In this document: in pieces, positions 1 through 5,582 of the stretch | Layout of the letters: each line of letters starts with the position of its first letter | Position numbering within the stretch: the first letter of the stretch is position 1 | From: an uncultured bacterium | Lineage (GTDB): Bacteria > Hydrothermota > Tepidihabitantia > Tepidihabitantales > Tepidihabitantaceae | Reading direction: 5' to 3' | Length of the DNA stretch: 6,586 nt | NCBI GenBank assembly: GCA_937139435.1 | Contig: CAKZPX010000176.1 | Coordinates: 1-6,586, forward strand | Notes under the pieces: generated by a model | What the model saw: only the letters and a program-made list of their open reading frames with translations | What the model was told of the DNA's origin: nothing | Database searches by the model: none | Made by a program: the position numbers and the translations under genes

Positions 1-119
1 AATACAAAAGAAACGGCTAAAAATTTCACGAAGAAAATTCTACAAATTATCACAACCAAGTCAACGGCTATCGTTCCAACTTCAAAATAGCAACTTTTTG
101 GGTTGTGCTCTCTTCTTAT
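1..119. other. Downstream spacer of the minus-strand cluster, no gene seen
   Basis: This AT-rich stretch follows the stop codon of the secreted propeller gene on the minus strand. I see no coding frame of useful length in it. A weak inverted repeat (CAAC and GTTG arms around positions 88-106) lies near the stop codon, but its stem is only about 4 bp and no clean T-run follows, so I do not call it a terminator. The next gene to the left lies outside the window. Confidence 0.5.
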
Positions 120-1937
120 TTATTTCGCTATAACGACCCTGCCCGGGATGGGTGCAGCGCCGCTATCAGTGGTAGTGTACCCTTCTGGAATGATAAAGTA
201 TACCCCTGCAGGCAGGTCACGGGTATCAAGGAAAAACTCTCTATCCCCTGAATTAACCCTGCCCCACCTTCTCACCTGTCCGGAAACATCCAGCAGTTGC
301 CATAACCAATCCCGCTCTGCCGGGGTGGTCAACATAACCCTTGCCCTTTCGCTTGTCGGATTCGGAACAACATGGCATATACTGGCGCTCCTGAAAACGA
401 AATTTCTTATTTCCGATTTAACTCCGGTCGGGTCGCCAATAAAAAACGGGCGAGGATTAATAACAGAACTAACCTGCCCGTCTTTAAAAACGGTGTAGCG
501 AATAAAGCAGTCGCGAGAGCTGATTTCCTGAGGCACCAGCCACTGATATCTGCCGTTATTGGGCAGACTGTCCGCAATTAAACTCCAGGGTCCATCCGGA
601 CCGGTGGTGGAAATCTCCAATCGGACAAAACCGGCACCACTGGACTCCGCACGTGGGACCTCGCTCCACCAGTCAATAAACTGCACCGAATTATTCCAAA
701 ACCGCTCACCACCCCGGGGAAACACCGGAAATATCCGCAAACTATTTCTTGGTGTTGCCTCTTTATAGGCACGAGCATAGTTACGATAATTGGGGAAGGT
801 CCCCTCCATCAAGACTACCGCCATATCGGGTCTGCCATTATGGTCAAAATCGGCGCCGGTGCGGTAAGCCTCATAAGAACCAGGCGAATTGGTATTAATA
901 TCTACTGCCCGGGTCCAGTTACCATCTCCGTCACCGGTCCAGATGGTAATACGCCCACCGCCAACCGCACCAACATCAACATAACCATCAGCGTTCATAT
1001 CACACAACTGTGTCCCGCCATAATTACCGCTGGTCGGCAACCCGTTAGAAAAACTGTGCCACACGCCTGCTGAATCATTCCAGCACCACACCTCTACCCC
1101 GCCCTGGTTGTTGCAGAAGGCAATATCAAAACCACCGTCATTGTCAACATCGCCGGGTGAGATACCGCTTAACCCGTAATTGGAGCGGGGTAACCCGCTA
1201 TCACCAGGATAAAAACTACCCTGACCGTCCCCAAAGTACACCGCCGGACCCGCAGTTGCACAGATAATATCCGGGTTGCCATCAAGATTCACATCCCGGA
1301 AATAAAACTCCATATCACTATTTATGCTCTCTGGCGTTCCCCAGCTCTCAACCCATGTGCCATCTCCCCGGTTAAGATAGACCCGCAAACCAACCCCATA
1401 GCCAAAAGAACAGGAGCCAATATCCAGCAGGCCGTCATGGTCAACATCGGCAAAATCGGTGGAGAACATACCCCAGCAGGCACCACCGGGCATCAATCCA
1501 TCATCCCAGGCAACCCACATCCTTCCTGTCCCATCGCCTAACGCCACCTCCAGCATATCATCTCCCAGGTCTTCCTGGGCGTAGTTATGATGCATACCAT
1601 AACCGACATCCAGTTTACCATCCCGGTTAACATCGCCGACCGCAATTCCGCCATAACCAAAGTTGCCATACTGGTAAACTGTCCAGTTCCCCTGACCATC
1701 GCCAAACCACACCATTATCCCGTGCTGCTCACTATTGATGTAAGGATTACCGTGGTCACCGATTGAAATAATGTCCGGATTGCCATCGTTGTTGATATCA
1801 GCAAATTCCAGTTCGGTCCTGCCTTCATCAAGACGGGGATTGTTAATCAGCCCGCTGGAGCTCTCAATATAACTCAACTGCCCAATTGTCAGGCTGAATA
1901 ACGTGAAAATCATCATAATTAATACCTTCAATCTCAT
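120..1937 (-). CDS. Secreted seven-bladed FG-GAP/VCBS propeller protein with type IX-like C-terminal sorting domain
   Basis: This is a 605-residue secreted protein, probably displayed on the cell surface. Residues 1 to about 20 form a signal peptide (basic MRLK, then a hydrophobic stretch). Seven calcium-loop motifs of the form DxNxDGxxD start at residues 47, 102, 164, 215, 263, 313 and 363, about 50-60 residues apart. They predict a complete seven-bladed integrin-alpha-type beta-propeller; the last loop has N in place of one D. Residues 400-485 resemble the beta-sandwich domain with a P-x-G-G-E-x-W start and a PNNGRYQW motif seen in many secreted bacterial proteins. Residues 520-605 match the type IX (Por) sorting-domain pattern: PNPTSE, LLDVSGQV, then LPAGVYF and a terminal VVIAK. 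The ATG is supported by a strong Shine-Dalgarno site 3 nt upstream. It is the last gene of the cluster, 16 nt after the 116-residue membrane protein. Ligand and role are unknown; adhesion or binding is inferred from the fold only. Confidence 0.9.
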   Translation of the reverse strand: MRLKVLIMMIFTLFSLTIGQLSYIESSSGLINNPRLDEGRTELEFADINNDGNPDIISIGDHGNPYINSEQHGIMVWFGDGQGNWTVYQYGNFGYGGIAVGDVNRDGKLDVGYGMHHNYAQEDLGDDMLEVALGDGTGRMWVAWDDGLMPGGACWGMFSTDFADVDHDGLLDIGSCSFGYGVGLRVYLNRGDGTWVESWGTPESINSDMEFYFRDVNLDGNPDIICATAGPAVYFGDGQGSFYPGDSGLPRSNYGLSGISPGDVDNDGGFDIAFCNNQGGVEVWCWNDSAGVWHSFSNGLPTSGNYGGTQLCDMNADGYVDVGAVGGGRITIWTGDGDGNWTRAVDINTNSPGSYEAYRTGADFDHNGRPDMAVVLMEGTFPNYRNYARAYKEATPRNSLRIFPVFPRGGERFWNNSVQFIDWWSEVPRAESSGAGFVRLEISTTGPDGPWSLIADSLPNNGRYQWLVPQEISSRDCFIRYTVFKDGQVSSVINPRPFFIGDPTGVKSEIRNFVFRSASICHVVPNPTSERARVMLTTPAERDWLWQLLDVSGQVRRWGRVNSGDREFFLDTRDLPAGVYFIIPEGYTTTDSGAAPIPGRVVIAK

Positions 1938-1940
1938 AAT

Positions 1941-1948
1941 CCTCCCCC
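1941..1948 (-). promoter_or_regulatory. Strong Shine-Dalgarno site of the propeller gene
   Basis: On the minus strand this reads GGGGGAGG, followed by ATT and the ATG at 1937. It lies in the 16-nt gap after the stop codon of the preceding gene. It fixes the start of the propeller protein and suggests that this last gene is translated independently and well, unlike the two genes before it, which have weak or no such site. Confidence 0.75.
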
Positions 1949-1953
1949 GGTTT

Positions 1954-2304
1954 TTACTGCTTTGGTTTTCTTAATACTAGTTTTAACCGGTTGCTATCAC
2001 TCTCGGCAATTTTATAAACCCTTGCCACCGGTAGAAAACAATCAACAAAAAGCAAAATGACACCAATCCCCAGTAAAATCTGCCGTACCAGCCTGCCCTG
2101 TCCCGATTCTAAAAATAAAATACGGAGTGGGTTTGCCCACATAAAAATGGCTATCGCCAGGATAACGAACACAAGAACATTTGCCACCAGCCGCAATGTC
2201 ATAAATAGCCGAACCCGTTTAATTAACCCCGGTTCGGTTATCACCAGTTCTGGCTCCAGCGCCTTAACCGCTTCTTTTAAATTTTTACTGTTATCAATCT
2301 CCAT
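1954..2304 (-). CDS. Small two-helix membrane protein of unknown function
   Basis: The product is 116 residues long and I do not recognise its family. Residues 1-30 are a charged, probably helical cytoplasmic segment. Two hydrophobic segments follow, at about 36-57 and 73-93, joined by a short loop (58-72) with two arginines. The C-terminus (94-116) is basic, ending KPKQ, so both ends probably face the cytoplasm. No catalytic motif is visible. The ATG lies inside the last codons of the upstream thyX-family gene (AATGGAGATTGA), an 11-nt overlap that points to translational coupling; no clear Shine-Dalgarno site precedes it. The plus strand here also has a 99-codon open frame, but the minus frame gives a coherent membrane protein and the operon overlap. 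Existence of the gene is likely; any role with ThyX or the channel is guesswork. Confidence 0.75.
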   Translation of the reverse strand: MEIDNSKNLKEAVKALEPELVITEPGLIKRVRLFMTLRLVANVLVFVILAIAIFMWANPLRILFLESGQGRLVRQILLGIGVILLFVDCFLPVARVYKIAESDSNRLKLVLRKPKQ

Positions 2305-3841
2305 TTTTACTGTTTTTCTTCTTTTTGCCGGGTTCTACCTCCCGGGGCTCGGGTAACTGCAGTTTTATCACCTGGGGTGGTTTACCATATAACTCCTGAT
2401 ACACCTTCGGGTAATCCTCTTTTCCAGCCGCCAGAAGCAGGGTTAAGGGCATCACGTTCCGTGCCTGCTCCACCATCCGGGTAACAACATCACGAATATC
2501 CCACTGGGCGGATTGGCCCTGGCGCAAACGGGAGAGATGGTACAGCTCCCGGGCATTTAAGGTAATCAACACCCGGCGCTGATGGGAGTTAGTGAGGACA
2601 TACTGCGCCGCAACCGGGTTAACCGCAGCAATTTTATCGTAAACCTCTTCGGTCTGACTCAAAACCTCCTTGAAACTCTTGTGCTCTTTCAGTTCGGCGA
2701 TGGAGACCGGTATCGTCCAGCCCAGATCCGGGTTATAAGGCTGAACTGTAATCGTGGTCAGCCGGTGTCTCTTTAACTGGGCAAAGCAGGCAGCCGAAAT
2801 CACCAGTTCAAATGTCAGGTATAAATGCTCAAACTCCCGGAGCACCACATCGTAAGCCTGAAGGTCCTGACATGCCAGTTTAAAAATCTCCTTTTTCCGT
2901 GCCAGGGTCTGCTTTTCCGAACGGGATAAGCACTCCGCATAAGAAGCCCCTGAGGAAGAATGCATCAAGGTTGCCAGAAGTTTGTTATCAGCATTCTGGG
3001 TGTAGTCAACCAGAATCACATCTGATGCGGACATCGCAATCAGGTTGCGCGGACGTCTGGGAAACGGTCTGGTCATAAATGTTGTTGCAAAATCCCGCAG
3101 GCGTGGATAGGTATTCCGCTCGTAATCAGTCGTCCCGGTAAACACCAGTAGCGAAGGTGCCACCGCCTCTGCCTCCCGATACAACTCTTCACCCAGCGCC
3201 CGGACTTCTGCCAGTTCATTCGCTGCCATCCGGCGCAGCATCAACTCCAGGGTGCGGGCATTGACCGTCATCCCCAACTGGGTCTGGGTAGCCAGACTGG
3301 TAATATAACGGGCATCCTCTTTAGCCAGATTCTCAATCTTCTCCGGGGTATCCTTTAACTCTGGACGGGATGCCGCAAAGTGCTCTTTTAGCAATTCAAG
3401 TAACCGTTGATAGGCGGTGTTCTGCACCCGAATGATATTAAGGTAATCACCCAGAAAATCTGAACCCTGAATCTCCGCCGGGACAATAAAGGCATCGTCC
3501 AACCGGACATAGCGCTGTGACCGTTCGGTAAACGATGCCAGACGATGATGCTCAATCGCCTCTACCGCCAGCCGGGAAATATCAATAATATCAAAGTTAA
3601 ACACCGCATGTTCTGCAATGGAGTGATGACCCATTCCGAACACTATTGTCTGATTGGACTGTCGCGCCTTTTTCAATTCCCGTCTTGCCTCACTGCGCAG
3701 CGCCTCAATCGGCTTCTCGCTCCGGCTCACCCGGGCGTAGGCAGCAGCAATTGTCTCCGGTGTTGGAAACACCCGGCGGTTACGAGTACAATTTTCAATC
3801 AGTTCCGCTTCAATGTTAAAACCAGCAAGTTTTACCTTCAT
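2294..3841 (-). CDS. thyX: Tandem (two-copy) flavin-dependent thymidylate synthase, ThyX family
   Basis: ThyX makes dTMP from dUMP using FAD, NADPH and methylene-tetrahydrofolate. Usual ThyX proteins have about 220-250 residues and act as homotetramers; this one has 515 and contains two ThyX-like copies (about 1-235 and 270-480). Copy 1 has the ThyX signature region as HHRLASFTERSQRY (98-111) and TVNAR (192-196), but lacks the later LRxxxxAQW block. Copy 2 has QLKRHR (355-360), LNAR (428-431) and LRQGQSAQWDIR (439-450), but its signature region after RHR is degenerate (LTTITVQPYN). A lysine-rich tail (about 500-515) follows. The ATG at 3841 begins MKVKLAGF and has no clear Shine-Dalgarno site. 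The gene starts 33 nt after mscS and its end overlaps the next gene by 11 nt. Family membership is clear; activity as a true thymidylate synthase is inferred, and a divergent relative with another flavin reaction cannot be excluded. Confidence 0.87.
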   Translation of the reverse strand: MKVKLAGFNIEAELIENCTRNRRVFPTPETIAAAYARVSRSEKPIEALRSEARRELKKARQSNQTIVFGMGHHSIAEHAVFNFDIIDISRLAVEAIEHHRLASFTERSQRYVRLDDAFIVPAEIQGSDFLGDYLNIIRVQNTAYQRLLELLKEHFAASRPELKDTPEKIENLAKEDARYITSLATQTQLGMTVNARTLELMLRRMAANELAEVRALGEELYREAEAVAPSLLVFTGTTDYERNTYPRLRDFATTFMTRPFPRRPRNLIAMSASDVILVDYTQNADNKLLATLMHSSSGASYAECLSRSEKQTLARKKEIFKLACQDLQAYDVVLREFEHLYLTFELVISAACFAQLKRHRLTTITVQPYNPDLGWTIPVSIAELKEHKSFKEVLSQTEEVYDKIAAVNPVAAQYVLTNSHQRRVLITLNARELYHLSRLRQGQSAQWDIRDVVTRMVEQARNVMPLTLLLAAGKEDYPKVYQELYGKPPQVIKLQLPEPREVEPGKKKKNSKNGD

Positions 3842-3874
3842 ATCGTTGAGAGAATAGCCAGCCCCTTTCGCCTG

Positions 3875-4912
3875 TCAATGATTTTCATCCCTTCCTCCGT
3901 CTTTTAGATAAACTGTCCGGATCGGGAACGGGATAACGATTCCCTCCTGTTTATAGCGCCGGTGCAACCGCTTGATAAACTCATGCCGCACCGCAAACTG
4001 ATAGATCGCCTCCTGTACCCGGAGAAAAACTGTTAACTGAATGCCTGACTCACCAAAACTCTGAAAGCGCAGCAGTGGTTCAGCATCCGCCACCCCACCT
4101 GGCACCTCCTGCATCACCTCCCGTGCCACCGCCAGCGTCACCTCCTCCACCTTTTCCAGGTCGCTGTCATAACTTACACTAACCGGAACCGACACCGCCA
4201 TGTCCCTGCCCGGTAACTCATAGTTAACCACAACCGCGGACGCCAGCTTCGCATTAGGCACCACCACCATATTGTTACTCAACTGACGGATCGTTGTCGT
4301 TCGCCATGTCACATCGGCAACATAGCCCTCCTCACCGCTCTCCAGTCTTATATAATCACCAGGCTTTATCTGACGGGCAAGGAGCAGATGGAAACCGGCA
4401 AAGAAATTTGCCAGGGTGTCCTGCAGTGCCAGTGCCACTGCCAGCCCACCCACACCCAGCGCGGTAACAATCGGGGTGATTGATATCCCCAGCGAATTCA
4501 GAATTACCAGCGCTCCGAGGATAAATACCACCGCTTTGCTCAGATTGGCGAATATCGTCGCTGCCGGCAAAACACCCCTGCCCTTCTCGCCATAGATGTT
4601 AACAAAACCACCCACCATCCTTGCCAGAATCACCGTTACAACAAAAATCGTTATCACCAGCAACGCCCGGTGAATAATATGTAACGCCATTGTGGTAAAA
4701 GGTAACCATAAGAGCGCAATATAAAGCCCCACCACCGCACCCAGCACCGCAGTCCACCCCTGGAACGCCCGGATAATTACCTCATCTCCCTCCCACTTTG
4801 TGCGCCGGGCAAGTGTTTTCAATTTCCGCAGAATAATCAGTTCAAACAGAAGCCCGAGCACCAGACCGGCAAAGAATATCCCACCAGGTAAAAGGAAAAC
4901 ATTTAACTCCAC
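3875..4912 (-). CDS. MscS-family small-conductance mechanosensitive ion channel
   Basis: This 345-residue inner-membrane channel should open under membrane tension and release solutes during osmotic downshock. Hydrophobic segments lie at about 8-29, 52-72, 80-103 and 121-142, followed by the pore-lining helix at about 147-178. That helix has the glycine/alanine-rich MscS pattern (ALGVGGLAVALALQDTLANF). The cytoplasmic beta domain follows, with IKPGDYIRL (182-190), a G-V-D-like turn and VVVPNAKL (216-223), all typical of the family. The rest (231-335) is the alpha/beta vestibule. With about five helices it is somewhat larger than E. coli MscS (three helices, 286 residues) and resembles the YnaI/MscM-like members. 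The start is GTG, chosen because a Shine-Dalgarno site lies 5 nt upstream; the nearby ATG at 4926 is out of frame. It is the first gene of the cluster. A link to thymidylate synthesis is not evident. Confidence 0.92.
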   Translation of the reverse strand: MELNVFLLPGGIFFAGLVLGLLFELIILRKLKTLARRTKWEGDEVIIRAFQGWTAVLGAVVGLYIALLWLPFTTMALHIIHRALLVITIFVVTVILARMVGGFVNIYGEKGRGVLPAATIFANLSKAVVFILGALVILNSLGISITPIVTALGVGGLAVALALQDTLANFFAGFHLLLARQIKPGDYIRLESGEEGYVADVTWRTTTIRQLSNNMVVVPNAKLASAVVVNYELPGRDMAVSVPVSVSYDSDLEKVEEVTLAVAREVMQEVPGGVADAEPLLRFQSFGESGIQLTVFLRVQEAIYQFAVRHEFIKRLHRRYKQEGIVIPFPIRTVYLKDGGRDENH

Positions 4913-4917
4913 GTCAA

Positions 4918-4924
4918 CCCTTCC
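4918..4924 (-). promoter_or_regulatory. Shine-Dalgarno site of the mscS-family gene
   Basis: On the minus strand this reads GGAAGGG and is followed after 5 nt (TTGAC) by GTG. It supports the GTG start at 4912 over other choices. Confidence 0.6.
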
Positions 4925-4980
4925 ATTGAAAAACCGCCTTAACGGTCATGATGGTAAAAACATCTGCTACTCGCATGGTA

Positions 4981-5013
4981 ATTATATTTAACCCGCCAAT
5001 CACCCGAGGTCAA
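4981..5013 (-). promoter_or_regulatory. Candidate sigma70-type promoter for the minus-strand cluster
   Basis: On the minus strand TTGACC (5008-5013) is followed after 16 nt by TTAAAT (4986-4991). An exact TATAAT also overlaps at 4981-4986, but it sits 21 nt from TTGACC, which is too far for a standard spacer. Either -10 would start transcription about 60 nt before the mscS GTG. The hexamers were found by eye and no start site is known. Confidence 0.45.
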
Positions 5014-5025
5014 GAAAACACCAAC

Positions 5026-5054
5026 CACAGAGTCCCAAAATCCCGGTCTCTGTG
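5026..5054. repeat. Inverted repeat CACAGAG / CTCTGTG
   Basis: Two 7-bp arms (5026-5032 and 5048-5054) flank a 15-nt loop. A further TCTGTGTTC lies at 5072-5080. The wording CCACAGAG...CTCTGTG resembles a low-complexity dispersed element seen between genes in many environmental bacterial genomes (from memory, not searched). It lies between the two divergent promoters, so it is not placed as a terminator of either neighbouring gene. Confidence 0.4.
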
Positions 5055-5121
5055 TCCGGTTCAATATATTATCTGTGTTCTAACAAACCGCCATCTAACA
5101 ATATAAGCACCGGTATCCGCT

Positions 5122-5135
5122 TAATAATATTATTA
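5122..5135. repeat. Perfect 14-bp AT palindrome
   Basis: TAATAATATTATTA is an exact palindrome about 60 bp upstream of the plus-strand -35 box and about 110 bp upstream of the minus-strand one. Its place suggests a protein-binding site, but it consists only of A and T, so chance is a real alternative. Confidence 0.35.
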
Positions 5136-5148
5136 GAGCCATTCCGTG

Positions 5149-5161
5149 CGTTAAATTAACG
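5149..5161. repeat. 13-bp palindrome CGTTAA-A-TTAACG
   Basis: The two 6-bp arms meet around a single central A. Its centre lies about 26 bp from that of the preceding AT palindrome and about 34 bp upstream of the plus-strand -35 box. This is a plausible operator for the lipoprotein gene, inferred from symmetry and position only. Confidence 0.4.
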
Positions 5162-5194
5162 GCGCAGATGATGTCTGAATGCTCGTGATGCGGT

Positions 5195-5224
5195 TTAACA
5201 TGTTTATCTATCAGGAGTTATAAT
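5195..5224 (+). promoter_or_regulatory. Sigma70-type promoter upstream of the lipoprotein gene
   Basis: TTAACA (5195-5200), an 18-nt spacer and an exact TATAAT (5219-5224) match the housekeeping promoter consensus at 11 of 12 positions. Transcription would start near 5231 and leave about 350 nt of untranslated leader before the ATG at 5583. A weaker second candidate nearer the gene is TTGACT (5542-5547) with TAGTCT 16 nt later (5564-5569), which would start transcription too close to or inside the gene. Confidence 0.55.
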
Positions 5225-5270
5225 AAAATTCTCTTTCCATATTAGTTAAAATGGGAAGGTCTGGGGCATA

Positions 5271-5309
5271 CCCCCGGGTTATCCCCGGGTAGTCCCGGGT
5301 ATTACCCGG
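5271..5309 (+). repeat. Ladder of CCCGGG units at 10-11 nt steps
   Basis: CCCGGG occurs at 5273-5278, 5284-5289 and 5294-5299, followed by ACCCGG at 5304-5309. Each unit is its own reverse complement, so in RNA each can pair with the neighbour on either side (loops of 5, 4 and about 3 nt). The last pair is the best: CCGGGT, ATT, ACCCGG. A GGGG-CATA-CCCC hairpin (5263-5274) abuts the left end. In the leader of the lipoprotein gene this could give alternative hairpins. CCCGGG is also common elsewhere in the window, which weakens the case. Confidence 0.55.
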
Positions 5310-5420
5310 AACTAAGTTTATGTTACAAACATCTTCTCAAACCCCGGTGCGCTTCTGAATTATATTACCGCTTTTCCCTGTTTTACTGTAAGGACTATTT
5401 CTACCCGAATATATAACACA

Positions 5421-5467
5421 CTGTCCTCCGGACAGCCCCGGGCTGGTATTCAATGAAAAACCGGGCT
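5421..5467 (+). repeat. Adjacent hairpins in the lipoprotein leader
   Basis: CTGTCC-TCC-GGACAG (5421-5435) is a perfect 6-bp stem with a 3-nt loop. It abuts AGCCC-C-GGGCT (5434-5444). A second copy of CCGGGCT at 5461-5467 can pair with the AGCCC arm instead, so two exclusive folds are possible. No T-run follows, so it is not a standard intrinsic terminator. Confidence 0.4.
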
Positions 5468-5582
5468 AATTACCAACCACACCTTCCTGACGAGTACTAT
5501 GCTCTATAAACCGGTTTATGACGCACTCAGAAAAACTAATCTTGACTATCTGGTAATTGTGAATAGTCTTAATTACTACACT

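Larger units (their letters stand above)
4913..5582. other. Divergent intergenic region with two promoters and a long structured leader
   Basis: This 670-bp stretch separates the minus-strand cluster from the plus-strand lipoprotein gene. I see no protein gene of convincing length, tRNA or other known RNA family in it. It holds a minus-strand promoter candidate (4981-5013), a small hairpin (5026-5054), two palindromes (5122-5135 and 5149-5161), a plus-strand promoter (5195-5224), the CCCGGG ladder (5271-5309) and a pair of hairpins (5421-5467). Everything after about 5231 would be leader RNA of the lipoprotein gene if the plus promoter is used. Confidence 0.6.

Noticed and set aside
84..110. 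Possible terminator after the propeller gene
   Set aside because: The stem is only about 4 bp with a bulge, and no uninterrupted T-run follows on the minus strand.
103..498. Plus-strand open frame of 131 codons
   Set aside because: It lies opposite the C-terminal part of the propeller gene, whose domains are clear; the plus-strand translation shows no family signature.
578..778. Minus-strand open frame of 66 codons
   Set aside because: It overlaps the propeller gene in another frame of the same strand and matches no recognisable family.
840..1073. Plus-strand open frame of 77 codons
   Set aside because: Antisense shadow of the propeller repeats; the repeated calcium-loop codons give it a falsely ordered look.
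2057..2356. Plus-strand open frame of 99 codons
   Set aside because: Antisense to the two-helix membrane protein and the thyX end; the minus-strand reading is supported by operon overlap and membrane segments.
2294..3841. Reading the double-length ThyX as an assembly artefact or a frameshifted duplicate
   Set aside because: The frame is open throughout, the halves are very divergent from each other, and the linker is clean; a recent assembly duplication would give near-identical copies.
3545..3907. Plus-strand open frame of 120 codons
   Set aside because: Antisense to the first ThyX copy, which has the family motifs.
4800..4991. Plus-strand open frame of 63 codons
   Set aside because: Mostly antisense to the N-terminus of the MscS gene, with no motif and no ribosome site.
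5453..5509. 18-codon frame starting ATGAAAAACCGG
   Set aside because: No ribosome site, no family signal, and it ends within the alternative upstream frame of the lipoprotein gene; too short to call.
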